Origin: Tieghemiomyces parasiticus
Lineage: Eukaryota; Kickxellomycota; Dimargaritomycetes; Dimargaritales; Dimargaritaceae
Length of the DNA stretch: 64,000 nt
Assembly (NCBI GenBank): GCA_027575765.1
Contig: JANBPT010000106.1
Coordinates: forward strand, 1-64,000
Direction: 5' to 3'
Positions 32,945 through 45,684 of this stretch are shown here, piece after piece. A model generated the notes under the pieces. The model worked only from the letters and a program-made list of their open reading frames with translations. It was not told the DNA's origin and searched no databases. A program made the translations under genes and the position numbers. Positions within the stretch are counted from its first letter, which is position 1. Each line of letters starts with the position of its first letter.

Positions 32945-35900
32945 AGGCTGGACCTGTAGGGGGAGAGTGGGATCTCCTGGCGGAGGAAAAAAATAATAAA
33001 AAAGGGGTGTGTGGGGAGGTGAGTAGCTAGGGGAGGGAGCGATGCAAAAATTATGTACAGGCGGCCGAGTCCAAAAAAAAATAAAAAAGCTGGGCACGGT
33101 CGTCGAAGGTAGTGCAAACGGAAGGGTGCGGAAAGGAAGGAAGGCGGAGGGCGAATGCGGCCCGTCCATCCCTGCGCTTACAAAGACGCACCCGAAAGAG
33201 GGGCCGCCGGATAGGCAGGATTTCGGGTCAGCCTTCTCCGCCAATCCCCCTCTCCCTTCCACAGCCCCCACTGTTTCCCACCGCCCCTGTCCAACGACGG
33301 GCTTCGCCAGCCCCTTATTTCCGCCCTGTCGCTGTTTTCTCCCCTACGCCTCCCAGCATTTAGTGACTAATCGTCTGTCCATCACCACTCGTTTGTGCAC
33401 GCACGGCAGGTGGTGGGGTGGCCACTGGAGGGGGGGTGCGGTGGTTGTATGCTCGTCCGCTTCCGCAGCCTATCGCGGTCTGCATTCACCCACTCTCGCA
33501 AATTCTGGATTCCCACCTTTGGACCCTACTACCCACGCGTGGGCCATCCCAGGCGGCGAGGTTCCAAAAGTGTAAACCGCGCCGGCCCCGACCTGAACAT
33601 CCCGTGTATTAGTCCGTATTGGGGCCCCCAGGCGAGCCCGACTAAAAACAAGGGGCTGGGCAGGTCCCACCAAGCTAAAAATACTACAACTCCGAATTCG
33701 TACCGTACGGTTCCTCGCCTCCCGCCACCCCTGCCCGTCCAGGGCAGCAGACGGATGGGGGGAGACTGCCGCTTTCCAGCGCACCTCACCCCACTGCTTT
33801 TCTACCGGCTACGGCCAGGCGCCCTGTTAGAGAGGAAGTTGAATGGAACAGGCTTACGTGTGGACCTCGGGGTATACAGATCTGCTGCTCAGGTGTTCCA
33901 CGGTGTAATACTTGAAGGCTTAATCAGGCAGTAACGCGCAGGACCTTAGTAATCCACAGCACGGTGCCAAGCGACCCGGCAGGCGTGGGGATGCCAGGCG
34001 AAGGAGTGACTGCTCAGGTTAAGTGATGCATATAGACATGTCTTGGGCCCACAGTGCGCAGGAGGATGGGTAGGGTCCGTCGCTGCATGCATGCGCTGGT
34101 CTCACGCGTGCTGGCGAGCAAAGGGGGCGTTTGAATGCAGCAGTGAGAAGGAGGGCCAGTCCAGCATTGTGGGATGATGGAAGATGGGGCGGCCCACGTC
34201 CCCTGCGTCCGTCCGCTGGACATGCCAGCTACCAGCCCCTGAACTCGATTCGAGAAAGAGCAGTCCCCCTATCGATGTCCATACCGCGCTGATATGGATC
34301 CCGTAATGACCCGTAGGGCCGCAGTCCCTGTCTGCCAGTCCTCCTCTGAAACGGGCTGCTGTTAGCCGCGGACCCTTTCGTTGGTATGCGAGCAGAGAAA
34401 CCGGCTCTGCGCACTCCCTCTGTTCTTATGCAGTGAGGCGCATAACCACCATTGGCCAACATGCCGTGGTGGATAGTGATGGTATGTGTAGGCGTGTTGG
34501 AACCCCACACCAGTCGCTAATGCATCATTTTGTGATCGAGGGGATTGCCCAACGACGAAGAGGAGTGAAGAGATCGCCCCCCCGCAGCCATCCTTTCGGT
34601 CATCTCCCTTCGGTATTCCCGCATGTGTAAACGCTGGCCTTAGTTCTCAGTTAGCAAGAAGCCTGGGCTCACGGTAGCCTGGTGGAAAGGTGGGGCATCT
34701 TCGGCCAACGATGGTCACCGTGCCCTTCCTCGCCCAGAATTTTCAGGCAATATTTCCTGCACATATTTCGCCAATCTAGCGTCGATGTCCTGTGGGCAGT
34801 GAGCTGGCTCTGAGTATCATGCAGCGAACATGCACACCTACAGTCCTATGCGGACCATGCCAATTCCGGGCAGCTCTCCGTGCCGAACAGATTCCCACCA
34901 CCCGGACAGGTCGGCTCCAGCCTGCAGTTCATTAGGTCAAGCGAGCGCATTCTGGCCTCTTGTCCCATTGGGGGTTTTGTTGTCCACCTCGCTGCCGAGC
35001 CTTGACCGTCGCGTTGCGGTGTAGAATAAGGTTAGATCCGGCCGACCTGCCTAATTGGACCGGCAGCAGACCCCGTCAGATTAATCACCCAACGTTCCCA
35101 GTAGGAATCCCTAGATACGCTTGTTCGCAGACCCCGCTGTCTATGGGGGTGGTGCAGCCAGCCCAACTCGGCCGTAGAAGGGCACCCGTGTTTCTCCGCA
35201 GCCCCAATGTCGGGTAAGGGACGGGGAAGGGTGGTGGAAAAGAGGGTGGCCAACGTAACGCCTGCCCCCGGAGGCCACTCGGCCGGCCACACTGGTGGCC
35301 CTTGTAACCAAGGTGGTTGACTGCGGCGGCTCTGATGACCCTACCCATGCATGACGTGCTGCGGGGGGGGGGATAGACGCTTCACACCACCGCCCTACCC
35401 ACTTACAGGGAGTGTACATTTGGTCGGGAAGGTGTTGGCTAGCACCTGTCAGTCATGGCTTGGCAAATTCGCAGTGCATTCAAAAGGGTGAAGTCTGACG
35501 CTGCCACGTACGATACGTTGGTGTAAACTGCACTCCAACCCCACCCCTATCGGCTCACCTCCCATACCACGTGTTCCTCTTTTGCCCTACCCCCGCCAAA
35601 AAATGCACCCATTGATATCTACTGACCAGCGCCACTGTTCGCCGCCTCCGCCTCCCCCCCCCCCAATTTCCTAGCTACGCTTGCGCATTCCCCAACCTCA
35701 GCCTCACCAGGACCATTGGGGATGGGACATGGCGTGATGGCTGTCGTGTGATACACCTGCTCCCTACACTTCCTTTTACAGTCTCACGAACCGCGGGGTG
35801 AAGCATTTGCCGAGACGATGACGTCAGAGAACCACATTCTCCCAACCACAATCTGTCAAAATTAGTTAAACTGCTAACAAACTATCAACAATGTATCCAA

Positions 35901-37326
35901 TCCGCCACGGATTCAGGGTCTATAGCGTGCCTCTCGAGGTAATGTATCGCCATTGCACCGATAAAGCCGAGAATAACATCGAAGGGCTGACCTAGAGTGT
36001 ATCCTACCTAATGACCGAGACAGCCAATGCTGGTAAGAATCCCTGTCCACTGAAGTGGCCACACTGGACTTCGGCTGCCTGGGTGGGTACGTCATTCGAT
36101 TACCTAACAATTGGGTATGCAGCCCCGCCCTCGGAAATTGCCACCACTCTATGGTTACGCCGGTGACTGGTAAGTGCGTCTTACGAGATATACTGGGTAC
36201 TATCAGTGCTGCAAATGAAGGGTCGATTGAAAATGTGATGCGTAAACATCACCTCGCAAAACTGGACTTCGAAAGAAGCTCCCTGTAAGGTAACCGCTCT
36301 TGTCGCCCTACACCTATACCGCCTGTTCCCCACTCCAGTTACGTCCATAAGTAGCCATATGCCATGGGCCGACAGTAGCCCAACGGGCCATCGCAGCAGG
36401 GTACAGTCGCAAAAGGGCCGATATTCATCAATCTTGGCCGCAAATTAATGCTACCATGGACGTCCCTTCCCCTCTCACCCGATCATGCAATGGAGTGGCC
36501 CGTCTAGTCCTCCGGCCCTTCGTACTAGAAGGCTGGACAGGCAGGCTTCATCTTTCTGACTGTCCGGCGTGGCTTCAAATCTGGCAGTCTGGTTACGTTA
36601 AGGAATCGTTAATGCTGCGAAGGTATCGTGGCCATCGTGCCATGTGAGGCCGTAAGAAACGCTGAAGGGGGGGGCAGGTACACAATCGACGATTAAACGC
36701 TTTGACTAGCAGGGCAGGTAAGGCTGTGGCCGTACGAGTCGGCGTGTCACTTACAAAGCATCGTGGATCGACTGTCAGTGGGGAAGTAACAGAAGGCGCA
36801 TTGCGGACTGGCGATGGGGCTGGGGGTGGTGACTGAATAGTAATTCGGGTGTGACCCTGTCCTGCTTCGGTAGATAATGAAGAAAAATAAACAGGTCATG
36901 CAACACACGCCGCTTTGAGGCCCAAAATCGCCTCCGAGTCCACTGCACCCTACAGCCCGTGGTCCCCACGAGTTATCGTGAAGAGAAACGAACCACTGCT
37001 GGCACCAAGTTACTGGGAGGAGCAAGCAATGGTGCACAGTTGTACGATCCAGGCTATTGGACGTGTTTTCCGCGCATAGCCCGTGCCGGCTTTCCTAGCT
37101 GCAGAGACGCCGGGGGTTAATCCTAGGCGGTAGAGAAGTGTAGATGTAGAAGGGGAGTGCGTGTGTTGATCATACCCAGCCACCATGCCGTGCCAATAGG
37201 ATAGGGTCGCTGGCCAGTGGCAAGCCCGGTGTGCACTGGGTTGTCAGGCCTTGGTGGACCACTCTTGTACCGGTCGGTCGTCGTTGCAGGTGTGGCGGTC
37301 CTTGCCTGCGAAGCTGTGTGAATAGC

Positions 37327-37346
37327 GCCCGCCCGCCCGCCCGCCC
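37327..37346. repeat. (GCCC)5 tandem repeat next to a TATATAT word
   Basis: Five perfect GCCC units followed four bases later by TATATAT (37,351-37,357). It lies 1.3 kb upstream of YPK1. It could be a GC-box-like promoter element or a plain microsatellite; no transcript can be assigned. Confidence 0.7.
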
Positions 37347-38640
37347 TCTGTATATATGGCCACCGACTATTCGTGGTGAGCTGCAAATGAGGAACCCCGA
37401 GCTGGAGGACGGTAGACAGCCACGCTGGCTGGCCAGTGAGTGTTGCCGTGCACGGCTACCAACTAAAATCAATGCTGATGGTCGACCGGTTTACATGGCC
37501 TCCCCTTGGCATCCCGACCCCCCTCTATACATTCCACCCCTTGTCGCTTGGGTAGTAGCAGACCGCGGTGTAATTTAGAATCAGTCTAGATGACTGTAGC
37601 ACCGTATTGCCCATGGTATGTGGTAACCCTTACATGCAACCTCCTCCGACTGCTCCCGCTTCCCTCTCTGAAACGCCGGTTCAGTGCAAGTGGTAGCGGC
37701 CGCCGGCCAGGAGTGTGTAGCGGTGTGAACGGTGATTGCTATTAAGGCGCTTCAACCCCCGCCTTCCCCGCCCCATCGGCCAGTGCTCCCCGCACCCTTC
37801 ACCCCCAATGGCGGGGCCCCATAGATATCTGTGTTAACGTGGTTCAGCCGGGATAGCTGCCGCTTAGACCGTCTCTCCTCCAACCGCGGGTGGTGCTGGG
37901 AGGCTGCTGGACCCGTCCGTAGTCGGTCGGCGGCCACCGGCAGCGCGGGTTGCTACGGCTACGTGCTCGTATCCCCCGGCTGCTCACAAATTAGGCCGTG
38001 CCTCCTGGGTCCGCCTAAGCCCAGCAACGCCCTCCTGCCGCTGCCCTCCGCATCTCACCCCCTCCCAACGCTCTCTCCTTCTACAATCAAGGCCCGTACG
38101 CCCTCTACCACCGGCAACCATGGAAAACCACGGATTCTGGTTCTGTGCCGCCCACTTTCTCCACCCGCCAGCAGCCCTGGACCTGTCCTACCTGACGCCT
38201 CTCCGGCCCGGCCGAAAGGAAGGCGGATTCCATATCGCCCCCTCCTGTTACCTCACATCCTAGGAGACGCGGCCGATACAGGCGGGTTGGGCTCTAGAGT
38301 GTTGGTGCTATAGCCACCCCTCCCCTCCGCCGCGGCCTTTTTGAGGGATTTGACCACCACCATACACCGCGCCACCTGAGCATTACAGCGCTGCTTTCTT
38401 TCTTCCGTTCTTACACTGCTACATTTTTTTCCTAGGATATCCCGCGGGGCCCGTCAGAGAGTGCCCACCCCTCCTTTCCTCCCCCCCTTCCTACCTCCTC
38501 ATCTTCTGTCCGTTCTCGGCCTGCTGGTCATCCGCCGTTCTACCCACACTGGCTGCTCCTTACGAGCTGTCATCCGCTCCATCCCTCCGACCTGCTTCCA
38601 CCCTCCTCGACATCTGCCTCCTCGCGCCGCCTCTAGCACC

Positions 38641-40700
38641 ATGTCTTGGAAACCCTTCGGCAAGAGTAAGTCTGGCTGGCAGGCCCCTGGTCCTCGTGCC
38701 CTACGGCCTTGAACCCTCGGCCCCGTAGGGCCACATCCGACTCCGTGGCTCCAAAACGGATACCAGAAGGCGCCCAGGGCTGGTCGCAGCCCTTCCGGCT
38801 ACAGTTATCATTCCCGTTGGAATGGTTTGTGGCCCCCAGCCCCTCTCGTCGTCTACGCGATTCTGGAGCCCCACTTCCCGGACGCTAACCCGCACGCCGG
38901 CTCGCCAACCTCACCCCATCTCCCTCCTTCACCTGGCCATCAGAGTCCAAAGAGACGACCATCAATAGCATCTCGGCCCCGACACCCTCGGGCGCCCCGG
39001 AGCCCGTGCAGCACCAAGGTCCGCCGCCAATGGTCGGCGGGGCCGTCACGGCTGCTGGTGGACCCCAGGCTATGGCGGTGGACGCTCCCCCGCCGGGCCA
39101 ACCGGCCCCCCTGGCTCGCAAATCTGGTGTTTTGGCCGTGCGCATCATGGAGGCCCGCGGCCTGGTCTACCCCTCTGGTTCCCGACTGCCCTCGCGCTAC
39201 GCCCCCTACCATAGTGAGGCCGCCCGTCTGCCTTACGTGGTCGTTGAGTTTGACAAAAACGAGGTGGTAGTCAACGCTCTGGGCGGCGACGCCCACAACC
39301 CGATTTGGAAACACACGGCGCCTTTCGACGTGTCGCGCGCCTCCGAGATCATGGTCTCCATTTACCAACGCACCCTACCGTCGCAGTACCAGGATCCTAA
39401 TGCCCGGCCCAACAGCAATAACGGCGGAATGCCGCCCAATACCTTCGGGACGCGCCACGGAGGTAGTACGGCCCCGACGGGGGCCAAAGCCGTCGTCACC
39501 ATGTCCGACCCCAGCGCCATTCTGTTGGGCTTCATCAAGATCGCCCCCGAGTTCGTCGACAAGAAGCTAGTGGACAACTGGTACCCGCTCTACAACGGCT
39601 CCGGCCACATCCGCGTGCAGTCATGCTACCAGCGCCGCGAGTCCGGCCCGCTCACCATCGAGGCCTTTGACTTGCTTACCGTCATCGGGAAGGGTAGCTT
39701 CGGCAAGGTGATGCAGGTGCGGAAGCGAGACACGGACCGTATCTACGCCATGAAGATTCTCAACAAGTCGAAGATCGTAATGCGCTCCGAGGTCCAGCAC
39801 ACCCTGGCCGAGCGGACAGTGCTGGCCCAGATCAACCACCCCTTCATCGTACCGCTCAAGTTCTCCTTCCAAAGCCCTGAGAAGCTGTACTTGGTGCTCG
39901 CCTTCATCAACGGCGGTGAGCTGTTCCACCACCTGCAGCGCGAGGGTCGCTTCGACGAGCACCGCAGTCGCTTCTACGCTGCCGAGCTCCTGTCGGCCCT
40001 GGAGTGTCTGCACACGTACAACGTGGTGTATCGCGACCTGAAACCCGAAAACATTCTGCTTGACTACAAGGGGCACATTGCCCTGTGTGACTTTGGCCTC
40101 TGCAAGCTCAACATGACCGAGACGGAGCGCACCAACACCTTCTGTGGCACTCCCGAGTACCTGGCCCCAGAGCTGCTGTACGGCCAGGGCTACACCAAGA
40201 CGGTGGACTGGTGGACCTTTGGTGTCCTGCTGTACGAGATGCTTACGGGGCTGCCCCCGTTCTACGACGAGAACACCAACGAGATGTACCGGCGGATCCT
40301 TGAGGACGAGCTCCGGTTCCCGGACGACATGAACGTGCGTGCGCGCCACCTGCTCAGTGGCCTGCTCAAGCGCGACCCCAACCAGCGCCTGGGCCACAAC
40401 GGGGCCCACGAGATCAAGGCCCAGCCCTTCTTTGGCGAGATTGACTGGAACATGCTGCTGGCCAAGAAGTACGACCCGCCGTTCAAGCCTAGCGTGGTCT
40501 CGTCGGTCGACACGTCCAACTTTGACGAGGAGTTCACCTCCGAGATCCCCATCGACTCGCTGGCAGAGGGCACCCACCTCTCCGAAACCGCCCAGGAGCA
40601 GTTTGTCGGCTTTACCTACGAGGGCGACGGCGGCGCCATGTCCCTGGCCCAGAGCATAGGGCCCTCCGGCTTTGGCCGTAGCATGGGCGGCATGAACTAG
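38641..40700 (+). CDS. YPK1: YPK1/YpkA/Gad8-type AGC protein kinase, 593 aa
   Basis: Two exons: 38641-38665 (25 nt) and 38944-40700, giving MSWKPFGK then KSKETT, the MSWKxxKKxKET start I know from fungal YpkA proteins. A C2-like region at about 70-215 includes GVLAVRIMEARGL, VVVEFDKNEVVVNAL and a linker with an Asn/Gly-rich insert. The kinase domain runs from about 250 to 510: GKGSFGKV, catalytic Lys279, YRDLKPEN with Asp373, DFG at 391-393, and activation-loop TFCGTPEYLAPE with Thr407 (Pdk1 site). In the C-terminal extension are turn-motif Ser547 in PIDS and the hydrophobic motif FVGFTYEG with Thr566, the TORC2 site. These kinases act downstream of TORC2 and Pkh1/2 in sphingolipid and membrane-stress control. 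The 25-nt exon is easily missed. Confidence 0.95.
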
Positions 40701-41728
40701 GCCCTTCCCCCGCTCCTCAGATTAATCGGATGGTTGCGGGTACACTTGCTTGGTTATTTGCCAACTCTGAACCCACTTTACAACCCCTATCCATTATCTT
40801 TTATCTCTCAATCTACCCCCACATGTCGTAGCACCCCCTTCTCTCCCCACTCACACACACACACTCTCTCTCTTCCCCGACCATGATTCTCCGCACTGTC
40901 TTTTAACCCCACCCCAACGCCCTCATCCGCCGGACTTTTCGATCTGCACTTGCCGGCTGTCCTAGTCTTACTTCGTCTGTACCTTCTTCCTCTTTACATT
41001 TTTTTTAATCAGCTCTCTAAGCCGGCACAGTTCCCGGTGCCTTCTAGCCCAAGGTGTCCCCCTCTCCCCTACCTTCCCGAATCCCTTGCGATTAATTATA
41101 TATCGGGCAGTATTTGTGACGGCTGTTATGGTTTCCTTCGGGTGCTGAGTCTCTAGTATTAAACGTAACGCAACTACATTAGGGACGCAATGTACAGTCT
41201 GAGACTACGCTAGGGGCCCAGCCGACCTGACGATGATGGTCAGCGTTACCGTTTCCTTCTCCCCTAGGCCTGGTGGTGGGTGCACGGTGGTATATACTGG
41301 GTCTACCTATGCTGGCTGACGTATAGGCATAGCATGCTACCTAGGTGTAGGGCTAAAGGGCAGGTCGTAAAAAGTCCGTAACCCAGCAATCGCCGCCCTC
41401 TAGCCAAGGAATGAGGAGCGATTACCAGACTCTCGGAGCCGAGATACATCAGCCCGCTGCCTAACGATAATTTTTACATCTTGCTGCACAAAATCCTTAG
41501 GGCCCCTAACTAACCTTCGCCTCTGATCTCCACATCCCCTGGTTGGAATTCCAAGCACAGATCACACCATTCCGGCCTTGCTGGCGACCCATTCTTTGAC
41601 CGATCATTACCGTGGTGTCCTCGATCCATCTTACATTCATACTGACCACCCGTCACGCCAAACCAGCTTGCATTGCCCTCCCCTCCCTCCTCTTTCATTC
41701 TTCACTTGTCCCCTTTTTACCCATAACC
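40701..41728. other. Intergenic between YPK1 and mL50
   Basis: YPK1 3'UTR sequence, then a short intergenic stretch, then a pyrimidine-rich leader (about 41,650-41,728) for the next gene. No coding sequence is recognised. Confidence 0.6.
40852..40873. repeat. (CA)n(CT)n microsatellite in the YPK1 3'UTR
   Basis: About six CA units flow into five CT units, roughly 155 bases after the YPK1 stop codon, probably within its 3'UTR. Confidence 0.75.
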
Positions 41729-42457
41729 ATGTCACCTGTCCTACGGCTCCTACGCCCGTCTCTGCTCACCGCCCTGCGGACGCCCCCTCGTCTCCCCGTG
41801 ACGGCAGCCGTAGGGTTCCACCAGCAGGGCCCCCAGGGCAAGATCTGGGATCTATTCAAGTCGAAGGGTAGCGCCGAGCCGGCGGCCGACGTCCCGACAC
41901 CGCTCGACCAGCAACTACCCAACCGTCCTACGACCCAGGACCACCCTTCGGGCTCCGAAGGAACCGGCGACCATGACGCTGCGGTCCTGGACTACGAAAC
42001 CATGGGAGAAACCACGAATTACAATACCCTCACCCTACCGGACCCGCCCACTCCAGCGGACATTGAGGAAGCGGTGCAGGAGGCCTTCATGACGGCCGCT
42101 TCCTCCGGCAACCAACCGCCGCTGGCCATGGAGGACTGGCGGTCGATTCGTATCGCGACCCCCGAGCTGAAACAACGGGTGCTACTCATGTGTATGGATA
42201 AGCTGCAACGTGACGTGCCCAATGCACAGCTCAACAACATGGCCACCGCCCAAGATGTCCTCGATTATTTCCTTGGCCGTAGCCGCGACGCCCCGGCGTA
42301 CCTAACTAAGGCTAATGTGGTGGCCAAGTACTACACCGAGCAGAAGGCCGACCTCCCGTCCAACCTATGCTTTATCCCCCACGTACCAGAGACGGCCGAG
42401 GTGGCAGTGGAGGGACAGACGGAGGAAGCAGAGACGGCGATGGCTTCGAGTGCCTAA
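41729..42457 (+). CDS. Mitochondrial large-subunit ribosomal protein mL50-like, 242 aa
   Basis: Single exon. The start at 41729 (ATAACCATGTCA) is preferred over the in-frame ATG at 41612 because it begins an Arg/Leu-rich, acid-free presequence (MSPVLRLLRPSLLTALR) typical of matrix import. The middle (about residues 40-115) is Pro/Asp-rich and variable. The C-terminal block, DWRSIRIATPELKQRVL, then MDKLQRDVPNAQLNNM and TAQDVLDYF, resembles the mL50 (Ribosomal_L50) pattern in which a last-element helix is followed by 'xVPNxxL...vgDvldfy'. mL50 is a small protein of the mitochondrial 54S/39S subunit with no catalytic role. The family call rests on this short C-terminal region and on the presequence. 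An acyl-carrier-like fold is the alternative I considered, but the DSL phosphopantetheine motif is absent. Confidence 0.65.
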   Translation: MSPVLRLLRPSLLTALRTPPRLPVTAAVGFHQQGPQGKIWDLFKSKGSAEPAADVPTPLDQQLPNRPTTQDHPSGSEGTGDHDAAVLDYETMGETTNYNTLTLPDPPTPADIEEAVQEAFMTAASSGNQPPLAMEDWRSIRIATPELKQRVLLMCMDKLQRDVPNAQLNNMATAQDVLDYFLGRSRDAPAYLTKANVVAKYYTEQKADLPSNLCFIPHVPETAEVAVEGQTEEAETAMASSA

Positions 42458-45412
42458 TGGGCTGATCCGGTTGCACCGCCATATCTGGTATGGGGTGGGG
42501 TGAGTGAATGAGACAAAGCAACAGGCAACATACCGGACGGACGGCTAGTATCTACCACATTATATTAATCGCCTCCCCATGGGCGCGGTTAAGAGTGGCA
42601 TTTTCGTCTTTATCTTTTTTTTTTGGCTTTTAATGTATTTATCCCTCCCCACCCTCTTCAGTTCGGCTTTAATAAAACAATATAGTACCTGACATTAGCA
42701 CAGGTGTCTTTTGATGTCCCTCGATGGTATATTGTCCAGTATCATGACGGGATCCGCGCCAGGAATCGCGCGCTACACACCTCGCTGTAGGGATCTAGTG
42801 GTGTAGCTGAACCTGATTCGGGCCCGCACCCCTCCCCCTGGGGGGGCGGGTTGTAGCGTCCCTAACTACCCATTTTTCCAAGTCACCGGCCCGTCTAATT
42901 GCTATACAAGCCCATCAGGTCTTAACCGAGACGAGCTTATCAACATTGTGGTACTATTATTTGTAAACGAGTTTATGCCATGCGATGATGGATAGCACGC
43001 CACCAGTGTGTAGTATTTGCGGCACATGTCCCAGGAATTTTGCGCTTCAATGGAGGCACATTGTGCGTTTAACAAGCCGAGCCGTTAGCGTGTGCATTTG
43101 TGTCAGTGAACCTGCGGCAAAGTGAGAAGTGTTGGCAAAAGTTCAAGCCTATCAGTACGTTGTCTCAACGTAGGCGGCAGTTATCCCAGCCATTTCTTAG
43201 ATGAGGCTTCTCTGACAAGCCGACTCGCCTTTAGGGTGCCTCCCCTCCATTACATTGAATGGAGAGTTGCCCGAGTACCTTGCTTTCGTCGCATCTTAGC
43301 CCTTCAGTAACAGGGCCAGAAAGTTCTTCATGGACCTGATGGGAAACAGCCTTTGTGCTTGGCACTTCACCCGGGGATTCTGGTCAGCAGTAGTAGTGGC
43401 CTTGTATTTTGCAGCCTTGGCAGATGCCAGACCACCACCACTACCATCAACCTGAGACTTGGTACACTGGGACCATTCCAGAATCTCGCCGTTGGCCCAA
43501 GGGCTCCAGAGGATGGTGATGTAGTAATACACGGGGGTTAGGAATACGATATAAGAGTAAAGGGTTGTATGGCAGTCTCTCGTTTATTGAGGTGGCCAGT
43601 GGACAGATACTATATATCCATTCCGGCCTTGACTTCCAACCATTGTTGTGAAGTGGCTGCAATGATGAATACACCATAGGAAAAGCAGCAGGGGAAAACA
43701 CAGCATGGAGGGGACGAGTGGACAACGAAGCATGCTATCCTAAGAACGACTCATCGTAGGATAATGCATCAAAAGGTGCAGGTGACTTCGATGGACTCGG
43801 CTTAGCGTGATCGTTCCGAATCCAGGTGGGAGGTCGCTGTTGAGGCTGCGAGCATAAGTTGGCGATTATTCCGACCACAATCATCATCAATGGTAGCGAA
43901 TAATATCCCGATCAGTTTTCAGCCCAGCCATCAATGGCATCGATCTAGACTGGTATGCCATTAACGTCTACCTGGCATTGTCGGTGCAGCTCGAGGACTT
44001 GGCGACATCAGCAGCAACAAGCGCAACGCAGGATCCACCAGTTCTGGCGCAAAATGCGCCGACGCATACCGGCTGGCCACAGCCCGTGCAAACAACGCGT
44101 CACCAAAGACGCACAGTTGGCGAGTGGGTAGCGCACAATTTTTATCTCAGCTTGCGCAAAAATAAATCTGCTGCAATGCGAACACCTCTGCAAAATACAG
44201 TAGCTTGCCAAGATCGACACTCTTATAGACTTTGTGCAGCACTGGCACGTGAAAAATGACAACCTTGGCAGCCGGCCGAATGAGTAGAGGAGAGGGGATG
44301 GGGTGGGCCACCATAGGGGGTGAGCATCCGAGGTCCAGCAATGTAACCGACAGCTGGTGTGGTGCCAGCACAGGGCATCAGGCCATTACGTGCCGATCCC
44401 AGCTCTGACTTGTGTCACTGCTACCCACGGTAGGCGGGCGGGAAGGGGGGGGGGTGTTGTCTATAGCCACGGCTACCAAGGCAACCAGTGCCGCCTATTC
44501 ATTGGTTCAAGACACATCGGCACACTGCATCATGGCAAGTCGGGTGATTCTTCTCGTGTGGTCTTTGGTAGGGATGGCTTTGCTTCCTCCACCGTCTAAT
44601 TCCAACCCCCTCATACCTCTGGCTAGCACCATTATTCGACGTCGCCAACCGTCGCTACCTTTGGCGACCTCCAGTAGTGACGATGTTGATTTTTCGCACC
44701 CTAGCTGGATGTGGGGCTGCTAGTCTCTGTGCGTCTATCACCCGGAGCAGTTTGGTCGGGTACCAGTAGTTTTCACGATGGGATTGTCAAAGTGACGCTG
44801 GAACCACGCCATTTTGAGGATATGTATACACCCCTTAATAAGTGTACAACGGGGTGGGGCTACTTGATTGGCTCACGCCAGTTCAAATTTGGGTCGCAAA
44901 GTCATCATCTGTTGAACACTGAAAGAATCATCCGTTATAATGGGCTCGGCGCTGCCGACCAGAGGGCGATATGGGGCCAAAGAGAAAGCTCAGCCAGAAT
45001 GCATTACCTGTCGGCCGTAGGGTGACCAACAGCCCCAACCCCATGCCTAAGGTATGAACTGCCCCCTCTCTTCCCTTGGCTATGGACCGGCGGCCTACCG
45101 GACACGCCTAGTCGCATCCATCAGTATCCACCTCTTCGTAACTGGCCAACATCAACCCCTCGGGCCTGTACCTCGGTGGAAGCATAGGTGGCGGGTGGTC
45201 CACACGAGATCCACTGGGGATGAAACTCCTTGGCGGCGGCTCAATAGGACGACAGGCAAAATCAAGTAATGCGGTAAGGGGCGGCACAGTGTACGTGCGG
45301 GGACCTGATGGGGGCGTCGGCAGAATGAGCTTGGCTGGCAGGTCAGGCCTGGCTGCGGCGGTGGCTCGCTAGGTCAACTCCACCCGGTCTGGACAGCTGC
45401 AACCTACTGCAG
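42458..45412. other. 2.95 kb intergenic region
   Basis: After the mL50 3'UTR no coding sequence is recognised on either strand. Frames of up to 104 aa lack conserved motifs. A run of about ten G lies near 44,446. The right end becomes GC-rich as the HMG-CoA synthase promoter begins. Confidence 0.6.
42671..42676 (+). terminator. AATAAA polyadenylation signal of the mL50-like gene
   Basis: AATAAA occurs 214 bases after the stop codon, preceded by a T-rich stretch (about 42,600-42,660) typical of a fungal 3' end. Confidence 0.55.
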
Positions 45413-45420
45413 TATATAAA
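45413..45420 (+). promoter_or_regulatory. Distal TATA box of HMG-CoA synthase
   Basis: TATATAAA followed by a strongly pyrimidine-rich leader (about 45,430-45,600), the same layout seen before other genes here. It is 880 bases upstream of the ATG, and a good splice donor follows at 45685, so it makes sense if a leader intron is removed. Confidence 0.45.
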
Positions 45421-45684
45421 GCAACCCCGCCCCTCCCCCTCCGTCTCTCTGGAACTGCCCATCCTTATTCCACCAATACCACCCACCGCTCTTACTGACC
45501 ACACCTCAGCCTTCCCACCTTTCTTCTTCGCACCGCTACTCCGCGTCGACCTGATTCTCGGCTCCTACTGGTCTCCTTACCCTGCTGCAATCCCTTAGCC
45601 GCCCCGTAACGTATCATCGGGCTTAGACAGTTTCTGGCCCACGCTTATCGTTGACGAATCAATTGCAGCCAGTCCACCCTATCC

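Larger units (their letters stand above)
31882..38640. other. Leader of the minus-strand kinase, gene-free gap, leader of YPK1
   Basis: About 31,882-32,930 is purine-rich on the plus strand, i.e. a pyrimidine-rich leader for the minus-strand kinase, downstream of the TATA box at 32,937-32,944. From about 33.2 to 37.9 kb no gene is recognised; frames up to 179 aa (33,395-33,934) have no family resemblance. About 37,980-38,640 is pyrimidine-rich on the plus strand and forms the YPK1 leader. An 11-base C run lies near 35,654, and a GCCC repeat at 37,327. Confidence 0.5.

Noticed and set aside
33395..33934. 179-codon open frame in the 31-38 kb gap
   Set aside because: Irregular composition and no conserved motif; probably chance.
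39621..40577. 318-codon open frame antisense to YPK1
   Set aside because: It mirrors the strongly C/G-ending codons of the kinase on the other strand; no family resemblance.
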